Shown piece by piece: positions 39,701-51,506 of a DNA stretch of 64,000 nucleotides. Numbering within the stretch: the stretch's first letter is position 1; the number at the start of each line of letters is the position of its first letter. The stretch is from Patiria miniata. Taxonomy: Eukaryota > Echinodermata > Asteroidea > Valvatida > Asterinidae. Under the pieces are notes generated by a model. It was not told the origin of the DNA. It saw only the letters and a program-made list of their open reading frames with translations, and did not search any database. Both the position numbers and the translations under genes were made by a program. Where the stretch lies: assembly GCF_015706575.1 (NCBI RefSeq), contig NW_024037051.1, positions 14,543,016-14,607,015 of the forward strand. Direction: 5' to 3'.

Positions 39701-41200
39701 TCTGAAGCCTTGCCGATTTGTCAGCTTGTTGGCCTATTCATCCGCCATCCAACAAGTTATAGTTTGTCAAAATCCATCCATGTTAAGGTACCTTTAGACC
39801 GCGACACATGAGAGCCTTGTCGGCTGGCGCTGACAGCCCTTGCTATGGGACTTACTGCACAAAAACGTAACTGGGGGAATCATGTACCTATGTCTGGGGC
39901 TCACTCCGAAATTTCACGTCTGAAGCCTTGCCGATTTGTCAGCTTGTTGGCCTATTCATCTGCCATCCAACAAGTTATAGTTTGTCAAAATCCATCTATG
40001 TTAAGGTACCTTTAGACCGCGACACATGAGAGCCATGTCGGCTGGCGCTGACAGCCCTTGCTATGGGACTTACTACACAAAAACGAAACTGGGGGCATCA
40101 TGTACCTATGCCTGGGGCTCACTCCAAAAGTTTCAAGTCTGAAGCCTTGCCGATTTGTCAGCTTGTTGGCCTATTCATCCGCCATCCAACAAGTTATAGT
40201 TTGTCAAAATCCATCCATGTTAAGGTACCTTTAGACAGCGACACATGAGAGCCATGTCGGGTGGCGCTACAGCCCTTGCTATGGGACTTACTGCACAAAA
40301 ACGAAACTGGGGGCATCATGTACCTATGTCTGAAACTCACTCCAAAAGTTTCAAGTCTGAAGCCTTGCCGATTTGTAGCTTGTTGGCCTATTCATCCGCC
40401 ATCCAACAAGTTATAGTTTGTCAAAATCCATCCATGTTAAGGTACCTTTAGACCGCGACACATGAGAGCCATGTCGGCTGGCGCTGACAGCCCTTGCTAT
40501 GGGACTTACTGCACAAAAACGTATCTGGGGGCATCATGTACCTATGTCTGCGGCTCACTCCAAAATTTCACGTATGAAGCCTTGCCGATTTGTCAGCTTT
40601 TTGGCCTATTCATTCGCCATCCAACAAGTTATAGTTTGTCAAAATCCATCCATGTTAAGGTACCTTTAGACCGCGACACATGAGAGCCATGTCGGCTGGA
40701 GCTGACAGCCCTTGCTATGGGACTTACTGCACAAAAACGAAACTGGGGGCATCATGTACCTATGTCTGGGGCTCACTCCAAAAGTTTCAAGTCTGAAGCC
40801 TTGCCGATTTGTCAGCTTGTTGGCCTATTCATCTGCCATCCAACAAGTTATAGTTTGTCAAAATCCATCCATGTTAAGGTACCTTTAGACCGCGACACAT
40901 GAGAGCCATGTCGGCTGGCGCTGACAGCCCTTGCTATGGGACTTACTGCACAAAAACGAAACTGGGGAATCATGTACCTATGTCTGCAGCTCACTCCGAA
41001 AATTTCACGTCTGAAGCCTTGCCGATTTGTCAGCTTGTTGGCCTATTCATCCGCCATCCAACAAGTTATAGTTTGTCAAAATCCATCCATGTTAAGGTAC
41101 CTTTAGACCGCGACACATGAGAGCCATGTCGGCTGACGCTGACAGCCCTTGCTATGGGACTTACTGCACAAAAACGAAACTGGGGGCATCATGTACCTAT
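36780..41200 (+). repeat. B2 higher-order repeat, block 3, rich in one-base deletions
   Basis: Third cycle of the series. Compared with block 2 it carries many one-base losses, often in short homopolymers: CTGGGGCATC for CTGGGGGCATC, GTCAGCTTTTGGCC for GTCAGCTTTTTGGCC (about 37780), GGGACTACTGC (about 37905), CTCAGGCATC (about 37924) and CACTACAAAATTTC (about 39030). The offset to block 2 falls steadily as a result. This could be real decay or unpolished consensus. Confidence 0.85.
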
Positions 41201-43760
41201 GTCTGGGGCTCACTCTTAAAGTTTCAAGTCTGAAGCCTTGCCGATTTGTCAGCTTGTTGGCCTATTCATCCGCCATCCAACAAGTTATAGTTTGTCAAAA
41301 TCATCCATGTTAAGGTACCTTTAGACAGCGACACATGAGAGCCATGTCGGGTGGCGCTGACAGCCCTTGCTATGGGACTTACGGCACAAAAATGAAACGG
41401 GGGCATCATGTCTGGACCTCACTCCAAAAGTTTCAAGTCTAAAGCCTTGCCGACTTGTCAGCTTGTTGGCCTATTCATCCGCCATCAACTAGTTATAGTT
41501 TGTCAAAATCCATCTATGTTAAGGTACCTTTAGACCGCGACACATGAGAGCCATGTCTGCTGGCGCTGACAGCCCTTGCTATGGGACTTACTGCACAAAA
41601 ACGAAACTGGGGCATCATGTACCTATGTCTGGGGCTCACTCCAAAAGTTTCAAGTCTGAAGCCTTGCCGATTTGTCAGCTTGTTGGCCTATTCATCCGCC
41701 ATCCAACAAGTAATAGTTTGTCAAAATCAATCCATGTTAAGGTACCTTTAGACAGCGACACATGAGAGCCATGTCGGGTGGCGCTGACAGCCCTTGCTAT
41801 GGGACTAACTGCACAAAAACGAAACTGGGGGCATCATGTACCTATGTCTGAAACTCACTCCAAAAGTTTCAAGTCCAAAGCCTTGCTGATTTGACAGCTT
41901 GTTGGCCTATTCATCCGCCATCCAACAAGTTATAGTTTGTCAAAATCCATCCATGTTAAGGTACCTTTAGACCGCGACACATGAGAGCCATGTCGGCTGG
42001 CGCTGACAGCCCTTGCTATGGGACTTACTGCACAAAAACGTAACTGGGGGCATCATGTACCTATGTCTGGGCTCACTCCGAAAAATTTCACGTATGAAGC
42101 CTTGCCGATTCGTCAGCTTTTTGGCCTATTCATTCGCCATCCAACAAGTTATAGTTTGTCAAAATCCATCCATGTTAAGGTACCTTTAGACCGCGACACA
42201 TGAGAGCCATGTCGGCTGGAGCTGACAGCCCTTGCTATGGGACTTACTGCACAAAAACGAAACTGGGGGCATCATGTACTTATGTCTGGGGCTCACTCCA
42301 AAGATTTCAAGTCTGAAGCCTTGCCGATTTGTCAGCTTGTTGGCCTATTCATCCGCCATCCAACAAGTTATAGTTTGTCAAAATCCATCCATGTTATGGT
42401 ACCTTTAGACCGCGACATATGAGAGCCATGTCGGCTGGCGCTGATAGCCCTTGCTATGGGACTTACTGCACAAAAACGAAACTGGGGGCATCATGTACCT
42501 ATGTCTGGGGCTCACTCTTAAAGTTTCAAGTCTGAAGCCTTGCCGATTTGTCAGCTTGTTGGCCTATTCATCCGCCATCCAACAAGTTATAGTTTGTCAA
42601 AATCATCCATGTTAAGGTACCTTTAGACAGCGACACATGAGAGCCATGTCGGGTGGCGCTGACAGCCCTTGCTAAGGGACTTACGGCACAAAAATGAAAA
42701 CGGGGGCATCATGTCTGGACCTCACTCCAAAAGTTTCAAGTCTAAAGCCTTGCCGATTGTCAGCTTGTTGGCCTATTCATCCGCCATCAACTAGTTATAG
42801 TTTGTCAAAATCCATCTATGTTAAGGTACCTTTAGACCGCGACACATGAGAGCCATGTCTGCTGGCGCTGACAGCCCTTGCTATGGGACTTACTGCACTA
42901 AAACGAAACTGGGGCATCATGTACCTATGTCTGGGGCTCACTCCAAAAGTTTCAAGTCTGAAGCCTTGCCGATTTGTCAGCTTGTTGGCCTATTCATCCG
43001 CCATCCAACAAGTTATAGTTTGTCAAAATCAATCCATGTTAAGGTACCTTTAGACAGCGACACATGAGAGCCATGTAGGGTGGCGCTGACAGCCCTTGCT
43101 ATGGGACTAACTGCACAAAAACGAAACTGGGGGCATCATGTACCTATGTCTGAAACTCACTCCAAAAGTTTCAAGTCCAAAGCCTTGCCTGATTTGTCAG
43201 CTTGTTGGCCTATTCATCCGCCATCCAACAAGTTATAGTTTGTCAAAATCCATCCATGTTAAGGTACCTTTAGACCGCGACACATGAGAGCCATGTCGGC
43301 TGGCGCTGACAGCCCTTGCTATGGGACTTACTGCACAAAAACGAACTGGGGGCATCATGTACCTATGTCTGCGGCTCACTCCGAAAATTTCACGTATGAA
43401 GCCTTGCCGATTTGTCAGCTTTTTGGCCTATTCATTCGCCATCCAACAAGTTATAGTTTGTCAAAATCCATCCATGTTAAGGTACCTTTAGACCGCGACA
43501 CATGAGAGCCATGTCGGCTGGAGCTGACAGCCCTTGCTATGGGACTTACTGCACAAAAACGAAACTGGGGGCATCATGTACTTATGTCTGGGGCTCACTC
43601 CAAAGATTTCAAGTCTGAAGCCTTGCCGATTTGTCAGCTTGTTGGCCTATTCATCCGCCATCCAACAAGTTATAGTTTGTCAAAATCCATCCATGTTATG
43701 GTACCTTTAGACCGCGACATATGAGAGCCATGTCGGCTGGCGCTGCTGATAGCCCTTGCT
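41160..43760 (+). repeat. B2 nested tandem higher-order repeat, two copies of 1302 bp
   Basis: The six-monomer series containing CACTCTTAAAGTTTC (41211 and 42513), AATCATCCATGTTAAGG, AACTAGTTATAG and GTTATGGTACCTTTAG/CGACATATGAG recurs at 1302 bp. The same TCTTAAAG unit occurs once in block 2 (35128), so a block 3 segment was tandemly duplicated after the 6.09 kb event. The second copy ends at GGCGCTGCTGATAGCCC (about 43741), a 3 bp expansion of GCTGATAGCCC. Confidence 0.87.
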
Positions 43761-44339
43761 ATGGGACTTACTGCACAAAAACGAAACTGGGGGCATCATG
43801 TACCTATGTCTGGGGCTCACTCCAAAAGTTTCACGTCTGAAGCCTTGCCGATTTGTCAGCTTGTTGGCCTATTCATCCGCCATCCAACAAGTTATAGTTT
43901 GTCAAAATCCATCCATGTTAAGGTACCTTTAGACAGCGACACATGAGAGCCATGTTGGGTGGCGCTGACAGCCCTTGCTATGGACCTTACTGCACAAAAA
44001 CGAAAGGGCAACGGGAGCATCATGTCTGGACCTCACTCCAAAAGTTTCAAGTCTGAAGCCTTGCCGATTCGTCAGCTTGTTGACCTATTCATCGCCATCC
44101 AACAAGTTATAGTTTGTCAAAATCCATCCATGTTAAGGTACCTTTAGACCGCGACACATGAGAGCCATGTCGGCTGGCGCTGACAGCCCTTGCTATGGGA
44201 CTTACTGCACAAAAACGAAACTGGGAAAATCATGTACCTATGTCTGGGGCTCACTCCAAAAGTTTCAAGTCTGAAGCCTTGCCGATATTGTCAGCTTGTT
44301 GGCTTATTCATCCGACATCCAACAAGTTATAGTTTGTTA

Positions 44340-44356
44340 AGTTTGTCAAATCAATC
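44340..44356 (+). repeat. Short local duplication within a B2 monomer
   Basis: TATAGTTTGTTAAGTTTGTC replaces the usual TATAGTTTGTCAAAATC. The GTTTGT segment is present twice, so the monomer is lengthened by about 10 bp. It is a private, recent slip event. Confidence 0.75.
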
Positions 44357-44839
44357 CATGTTAAGGTACCTTTAGACAGCGAGAAATGAGAGCCATGTCG
44401 GGTGGCGCTGACACACTTGCTATGGGACTAACTGCACAAAAACGAAACTGGGGCATCATGTACCTATGTCTGAAACTCACTCCAAAAGTTTCAAGTCTGA
44501 AGCCTTGCCGATTTGTCAGCTTGTTGGCCTATTCATCCGCCATCCAACAAGTTAAAGTTTGTCAAAATCAAACCATGTTAAGGTACCTTTAGACCGCGAC
44601 ACATGAGAGCCATGTCCGCTGGCGCTGACAGCCCTTGCTATGGGACTTACTGCACAAAAACGAAACTGGGGGCATCATGTACATATGTCTGAAGCTCACT
44701 CCAAAAGTTTCAAGTCCAAAGCCTTGCCGATTTGTCAGCTTGTTGGCCTATTCATCCGCCAATCCAACAAGTTATAGTTTGTCAAAATCCATCCATGTTA
44801 AGGTACCTTTAGACCGCGACACATGAGAGCCATGTCGGC

Positions 44840-46370
44840 TGACGCTGACAGCCCTTGCTATGGGACTTACTGCACAAAAACGAAACTGGGGGCATCATGT
44901 AGCTATGTCTGGGGCTCACTCCAAAAGTTTCAAGTCTGAAGCCTTGCCGATATGTCAGCTTGTTGGCTAATTCATCTGCCATCCAACAAGTTATAGTTTG
45001 TCAAAATCCATCCATGTTAAGGTACCTTTAGACCGCGACACATGAGAGCCATGTCGGCTGACGCTGACAGCCCTTGCTATGGGACTTACTGCACAAAAAC
45101 GAAACTGGGGGCATCATGTAGCTATGTCTGGGGCTCACTCCAAAAGTTTCAAGTCTGAAGCCTTGCCGATTTGTCAGCTTGTTGGCCTATTCATGCGCCA
45201 TACAACAAGTTATAGTTTGTCAAAATCCATCCATGTTAAGGTACCTTTAGACCGCGACACATGAGAGCCATGTCGGCTGGCGCTGACAGCCCTTGCTATG
45301 GGACTTAATGCACAAAACCGAAACTGGGGGCATCATGTACCTATGTCTGGAGCTCACTCCAAAAGTTTTACAAGTCTGAAGCCTTGCCAATTTGTCAGCT
45401 TGTTGGCCTATTCATCCGCCATCCAACAAGTTATAGTTTGTAGAAATCCATCTATGTTAAGGTACCTTTAGACCGCGACACATGAGAGCCATGTCGGCTG
45501 GCGCTGACAGCCCTTGCTATGGGACTTAATGCACAAAACCGAAACTGGGGGCATCATGTACCTATGTCTGGGGCTCACTCCAAAAGTTTCACGTCTGAAG
45601 CCTTGCCGATTTGTCAGCTTGTTGGCCTATTCATCCGCCATCCAACAAGTTATAGTTTGTCAAAATCCATCTATGTTAAGGTACCTTTAGACCGCGACAC
45701 ATGAGAGCCATGTCGGCTGACGCTGACAGCCCTTGCTATGGGACTTACTGCACAAAAACGAAACTGGGGGCATCATGTAGCTATGTCTGGGGCTCACTCC
45801 AAAAGTTTCAAGTCTGAAGCCTTGCCGATATGTCAGCTTGTTGGCTAATTCATCTGCCATCCAACAAGTTATAGTTTGTCAAAATCCATCCATGTTAAGG
45901 TACCTTTAGACCGCGACACATGAGAGCCATGTCGGCTGACGCTGACAGCCCTTGCTATGGGACTTACTGCACAAAAACGAAACTGGGGGCATCATGTAGC
46001 TATGTCTGGGGCTCACTCCAAAAGTTTCAAGTCTGAAGCCTTGCCGATTTGTCAGCTTGTTGGCCTATTCATGCGCCATACAACAAGTTATAGTTTGTCA
46101 AAATCCATCCATGTTAAGGTACCTTTAGACCGCGACACATGAGAGCCATGTCGGCTGGCGCTGACAGCCCTTGCTATGGGACTTAATGCACAAAACCGAA
46201 ACTGGGGGCATCATGTACCTATGTCTGGAGCTCACTCCAAAAGTTTTACGTCTGAAGCCTTGCCAATTTGTCAGCTTGTTGGCCTATTCATCCGCCATCC
46301 AACAAGTTATAGTTTGTAGAAATCCATCTATGTTAAGGTACCTTTAGACCGCGACACATGAGAGCCTGTC
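44840..46370 (+). repeat. B2 nested tandem four-monomer repeat (878 bp)
   Basis: The units CATCATGTAGCTATGTCTGG with TTGTTGGCTAATTCATCTGC (about 44901 and 45779), the TTCATGCGCCATACAACAAG unit (about 45193 and 46071), and the ATGCACAAAACCGAAACTGG and TAGTTTGTAGAAATCC units repeat at 878 bp, which is four monomers plus two bases. The second copy is cut at the MGLN-type AATGCACAAAACC unit near 46370. Confidence 0.86.
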
Positions 46371-48114
46371 GGCTGACGCTGACAGCCCTTGCTATGGGAC
46401 TTACTGCACAAAAACGAAACTGGGGGCATCATGTACCTATGTCTGGGGCTCATTCTTAAAGTTTCAAGTCTGAAGCCTTGCCGATTTGTCAGCTTGCTGG
46501 CCTATTCATTCGCCATCCAACAAGTTATAGTTTGTCAAAATCCATCCATGTTAGGTACCTTTAGACCGCGACACATGAGAGCCATGTCGGCTGGCGCTGA
46601 CAGCCCTTGCTATGGGACTTACTTCACAAAAACAAAACTGGGGGCATCATGTACCTATGTCTGCAACACACTCCGAAAATTTCACTTCTGAAGCCTTGCC
46701 GATTTGTCAGCTTGTTGGCCTATTCATCCGCCATCCAACAAGTTATAGTTTGTCAAAATCCATCAATGTTAAGGTACCTTTAGACCGCGACACATGAGAG
46801 CCATGTCGGCTGGCGCTGTCAGCCCTTGCTATGGGACTTACTGCACAAAAACGAAACTGGAGGCATCATGTACCTAAGTATGGGGCTCACTCCGAAAGTT
46901 TCATGTCCAAAGCCTTGCCGATTTGTCAGCTTGTTGGCCTATTCATGCGCCATACAACAAGTTATAGTTTGTCAAAATCCATCCATGTTAAGGTACCTTT
47001 AGACCGCGACACATGAGAGCCATGTCGGCTGGCGCTGACAGCCCTTGCTATGGGACTTAATGCACAAAAAACCGAAACTGGGGGGCATCATGTACCTATG
47101 TCTGGGGCTCACTCCAAAAGTTTCACGTCTGAAGCATTGCCAATTTGTCAGCTTGTTGGCCTATTCATCCGCCATCCAACAAGTTATAGTTTGTCGAAAT
47201 CCATCTATGTAAAGGTACCTTTAGACCGCGACACATGAGAGCCATGTCGGCTGACGCTGACAGCCCTTGCTATGGGACTTACTGCACAAAAACGAAACTG
47301 GGGGCATCATGTACCTATGTCTGGGGCTCACTCTTAAGTTGCAAGTCTGAAGCCTTGCCGATTTGTCAGCTTGCTGGCCTATTCATTCGCCATCCAACAA
47401 GTTATAGTTTGTCAAAATCCATCCATGTTAAGGTACCTTTAGACCGCGACACATGAGAGCCATGTCGGCTGGCGCTGACAGCCCTTGCTATGGGACTTAC
47501 TTCACAAACAAAACTGGGGGCATCAGGTACCTATGTCTGGGGCTCACTCCAAAAGTTTCAAGTCTGAAGCCTTGCCGATTTGTCAGCTTGTTGGCCTATT
47601 CATCCGCCATCCAACAAGTTATAGTTTGTCGAAATCCATCTATGTTAAGGTACCTTTAGACCGCGACACATGAGAGCCATGTCGGCTGACGCTGACAGCC
47701 CTTGCTATGGGACTTACTGCACAAAAACGAAACTGGGGGCATCATGTACCTATGTCTGGGGCTCACTCTAAAAGTTTCAAGTCTGAAGCCTTGCCGATTT
47801 GTCAGCTTGTTGGCCTATTCATCCGCCATCCAACAAGTTATAGTTTGTCAAAATCAATCCATGTTCAGGTACCTTAAGACCGCGACACATGAGAGCCATG
47901 TCGGCTGGTGCTGACAGCCCTTGCTATGGGACTTACTGCACAAAAACAAAACCTTGGGCATCATGTACCTATGTCTGGGGCTCACTCCAAAAGTTTCATG
48001 TCTGAAGCCTTGCCGATTTGTCTGCTTGTTGGCCTATTCATCCGCCATCCAACAAGTTATAGTTTGTCAAAATCCATCCATGTAAGGTACCTTTAGACCG
48101 CGACACATGAGAGC

Positions 48115-48540
48115 CATGTCGGCTGGCGCTGACAGCCCTTGCTATGGGACTTACTGCACAAAAACGAAACTGGGGGAATCATGTACCTATATCTGCGGCT
48201 CACTCCGAAAATTTCACGTCTGAAGCCTTGCCGATATGTCAGCTTGTTGGCTAATCATCTGCCATCCAACAAGTTATAGTTTGTCAAAATCCATCCATGT
48301 TAAGGTACCTTTAGACCGCGACACATGAGAGCATGTCGGCTGGCGCTGACAGCCCTTGCTATGGGACTTACTGCACAAAAACGAAACTGGGGGAATCATG
48401 TACCTATATCTGCGGCTCACTCCGAAAATGTCACGTCTGAAGCCTTGCGATATGTCAGCTTGTTGGCTAATTCATCTGCCATCCAACAAGTTATAGTTTG
48501 TCAAAATCCATCCATGTTAAGGTACCTTTAGACCGCGACA
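48115..48540 (+). repeat. Recently duplicated single B2 monomer near the array edge
   Basis: Two adjacent monomers share the uncommon string CTATATCTGCGGCTCACTCC followed by CGATATGTCAGCTTGTTGGC and CTAATCATCTGCC or CTAATTCATCTGCC. They differ mainly by one-base losses. Related CGATATGTC monomers continue to 49.8 kb, so the array edge has its own variant pool. Confidence 0.75.
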
Positions 48541-49904
48541 CATGAGAGCCATGTCGGCTGGCGCTGACAGCCCTTGCTATGGGACTTACTGCAAAAAACG
48601 AAATTGGGGGCATCATGTACCTATGTCTGCGGCTACACCGAAAATTTCACGTCTGAAGCCTTGCCGATTTGTCAGCTTTTTGGCCTATTCATTCGCCATC
48701 AACAAGTTATAGTTTGTCAAAATCCATCCATGTTAAGGTACCTTTAGACGGCGACACATGAGAGCCATGTCGGCTGGCGCTGTCAGCCCTTGCTATGGGA
48801 CTTACTGCACAAAAACGAAACTGGGGGCATCGTGTACCTATGTATGGGGCTCACTCCAAAAGTTTCACGTATGAAGCCTTGCCGATATGTCAGCTTGTTG
48901 GCCTATTCATCCGCCATCCAACAAGTTATAGTTTGTCAAAATCCGTCCATGTTAAGGTACCTTTAGACCGAGACACATGAGAGCCATGTCGGCTGGCGCT
49001 GACAGCCCTTGCTATGGGACTTACTGCACAAAAACGAAACTGGGGGCATCATGTACCTATGTATGGAGCTCACTCCAAAAGTTTCAAGTCTGAAGCCTTG
49101 CCGATTTGTCAGCTTGTTGGCCTATTCATCCGCCATCCAACAAGTTATAGTTTGTCAAAATCCATCCATGTTAAGGTACCTTTAGACCGCGACACATGAG
49201 AGCCATGTCGGCTGGCGCTGACAGCCCTTGCTATGGGACTTACTGCACAAAAACGAAACTGGGGGAATCATGTACCTATATCTGCGGCTCACTCCGAAAA
49301 TTTCACGTCTGAAGCCTTGCCGATATGTCAGCTTGTTGGCCTATTCATCCGCCATCCAACAAGTTATAGTTTGTCAAAATCCATCCATGTTAAGGTACCT
49401 TTAGACCGCGACACATGAGAGCCATGTCGGCTGGCGCTGTCAGCCCTTGCTATGGGACTTACTGCACAAAAACGAAACTGGGGGCATCGTTGTACCTATG
49501 TATGGGGCTCACTCCAAAAGTTTCACGTATGAAGCCTTGCCGATTTGTCAGCTTGTTGGCCTATTCATCCGCCAACCAACAAGTTATAGTTTGTTAAAAT
49601 CCATCCATGTTAAGGTACCTTTAGACCGCGACACATGAGAGCCATGTCGGCTGGCGCTGTCAGCCCTTGTTATGGGACTTACTGCACAAAAACGAAACTG
49701 GAGGCATCATGTACCTATGTATGGGGCTCACTCCAAAAGTTTCAAGTCAAAGCCTTGCCGATATGTCAGCTTGTTGGCCTATTCATCTGCCATCCAACAA
49801 GTTATAGTTTGTCAAAATCCGTCCATGTTAAGGTACCTTTAGACCGAGACACATGAGAGCCATGTCGGCTGGCGCTGACAGCCCTTGCTATGGGACTTAC
49901 TGCA

Positions 49905-50930
49905 AGAAAAAACAAACCTCTTACAGTTTAAAATTTTTCATAAATATTTCTTTTTGCCCAATTTTGCTAGAAACACAAGGTTAAGCCCTAACAATCTGCA
50001 ATTTCCAGAATCATCAGTTTTTTTTCCCAATGTCGCCTAAAAAATGCAAGTTTAAACCCTTAATAATTTGAAATATTTCATAAACATCTACATTTGCAAT
50101 TTTTCACTAAAAAAGCAAGGATCATCCCTCTCATCTGAAATTTTCCAGAAACATCTGATTTTGCCCATTTTTGCTAAAATGCAAGATTTACCCTTACAAT
50201 TTGAAATTTCCCATAAACATCTGATTTTGCCCTGTTTTGCCAAAAAGAATGCATGCTGAACCCCTTCCAATTTGAAATTTTTCATAAACATCTAATTTTT
50301 ACCAAATTGCACTAAAAAAAAAGTAGGCCTAAGGTTAATTCCTTGCATCGGATTTTTTTTCAGAAACATCTGATTTTGCCCAAAGTTGCTAATTTGCTAA
50401 TATATGCAAGTTCACCCTTTCAATTTGAGATTTTTCATAAAAATCTCATTTTGCCCAATTTTGCTCAAAATGCAAGGTTAACCCCTTTCAATCTGCAATT
50501 TTCCAGAAACATCCGATTTTGCCCTAATTTGGCAAAGGTTAACCCCTTACAATTTTTGATTTTCATACAAATCTGATTTTTCCCAATTTTGTAAAAATGC
50601 AGGGTGAACCCTTTACGATCTGAAATTTTTCACGAACACCTGGTTTTGCCCAATTTGGCTAACAAATGCAAGGTTAACCGCTAACAATTTCAAATTTTTC
50701 ATGCACATTAAAATTGCCCAATTTTACTAAAAACAAGGTTAACCCCCTTACATCTGAAAATTTCAGATGTAAGGGGGTTAACCTTGCTATTTTAGTGCCC
50801 AAATTGGGCAAAGGTTAACCCCTTACAATTTTTGATTTTTCATACAAATCTGATTTTTCCCAATTTTGCTAAAAAAGCAAGGTTAACCCCCTTACATCTT
50901 AAATTTTCCAGAAACATCAGATTTAAATAT
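49905..50930. repeat. AT-rich minisatellite, about 70 bp units mostly alternating between two types
   Basis: Directly beside the B array lies a degenerate tandem repeat built on CATCTGATTTTGCCCAATTT, TTGCTAAAAATGCAAGG and TTAACCCCTTACA. Most units alternate between a type with TTTTTCATAAACATCTGA (about 49937, 50077, 50210, 50283, 50435, 50563, 50699 and 50840) and a type with TTTTCCAGAAACATCTGA (about 50010, 50145, 50360, 50503 and 50905), giving a basic dimer of about 140 bp. The alternation breaks at 50210/50283, and the unit near 50629 is type-ambiguous. It is far more AT-rich than either satellite and unrelated to them in sequence. Most units contain the small palindrome GGTTAACC. No reading frame in it looks coding. 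Confidence 0.9.
50735..50785. repeat. Perfect 25 bp inverted repeat with a one-base centre (51 bp palindrome)
   Basis: The arm at 50735-50759 (starting AAGGTTAACCCCCTTACATC) is mirrored exactly by 50761-50785 (TTTCAGATGTAAGGGGGTTA and on), with a single A at 50760. Outside the arms, ACTAAAAAC on the left and GCTATTTTAGT on the right continue the symmetry imperfectly. Minisatellite unit order restarts on the far side (the GGTTAACCCCTTACAATTTT unit at about 50527 recurs at about 50812), so a unit appears to have been copied in inverted orientation here. Confidence 0.95.
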
Positions 50931-51177
50931 ATAGTTTACGAAAATATTATTTTCTCTTCTTACTTTACAAGCAATTAAGTTTCAGATATTAACTACACTC
51001 ACATGACATCCAAACCTAAAAAGAACCTACCTGTGCGAAATGTGCACCTTTATTTCATGCCAAGGACACTTAGTAAACTGTGATATCGATGTACAAAAAA
51101 AACTGTACATGTAGTACGTGAGGTTGGCTCACAACAGAACAATCGGATTAGAAAGGGAATTCCCCTATTCATGGCTT

Positions 51178-51193
51178 GTCAACAGAGGGCGCT
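51178..51193 (+). promoter_or_regulatory. GTCAACAGAGGGCGCT site, CTCF-like, copy 1
   Basis: GTCAACAGAGGGCGCT fits the core of the bilaterian CTCF motif (CCASYAGRKGGCRS) except for two of the five leading positions. An identical 16-mer lies 74 bp downstream in the same orientation. An alternative reading is a fragment of a dispersed repeat with conserved ends. Nothing in the window proves binding. Confidence 0.35.
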
Positions 51194-51251
51194 GTTTTTC
51201 TTACTCAGCCCGCTGCTTTCCGATCACCTGGCGGCGAAAATGAACCATACG

Positions 51252-51267
51252 GTCAACAGAGGGCGCT
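51252..51267 (+). promoter_or_regulatory. GTCAACAGAGGGCGCT site, CTCF-like, copy 2
   Basis: Exact repeat of the 16-mer at 51178-51193, same strand, 74 bp away. The flanks differ (TTTTTCTTAC after copy 1, ACTCCCCAGC after copy 2). The two are therefore not a simple tandem duplication of a longer unit. Confidence 0.35.
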
Positions 51268-51506
51268 ACTCCCCAGCAGCGAGGTAAAACTCCCGAATAG
51301 CAAAATCTGCATCGTTTTGACAAAGATGCACGTACTAATGAATTTGGAAAATATTTTACATGGTAAATGATTGCATTTGAATTCGCTTTCAATGATATTT
51401 TTGATGATAATTCAAGAATATTGATGATGTCTGGGTCAAATATGGTTTTAAACCACTGTGCATTTGCCCTTCTCTCTTCTAGATTTAAATGACGATCCTG
51501 GTTTTC

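Larger units (their letters stand above)
25388..49904 (+). repeat. Satellite family B, subfamily B2, 219 bp tandem array (about 112 monomers)
   Basis: Long array of family B monomers with the B2 signature CGCCATCCAACAAGTTATAG, TTTGTCAAAATCCATCCATG, CCTTTAGACCGCGACACATG and CATGTACCTATGTCTGGGGC. Recurrent sub-variants include a 9 bp shorter form with ATCATGTCTGGACCTCACTC (about 26826, 27470, 31850, 32270, 37930, 38362 and others), a CTGCGGCTCACTCCGAAAAT form, and a GTCAGCTTTTTGGCC form. Their order defines the higher-order repeats listed separately. The array ends at 49904 (possibly 49918) inside the box, where TTACTGCA runs into AGAAAAAACAAACC. Confidence 0.96.

Noticed and set aside
50460..50900. 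GGTTAACCCC strings as telomeric repeat remnants
   Set aside because: They occur once per about 70 bp unit within a longer minisatellite consensus and are not tandem hexamers such as TTAGGG.
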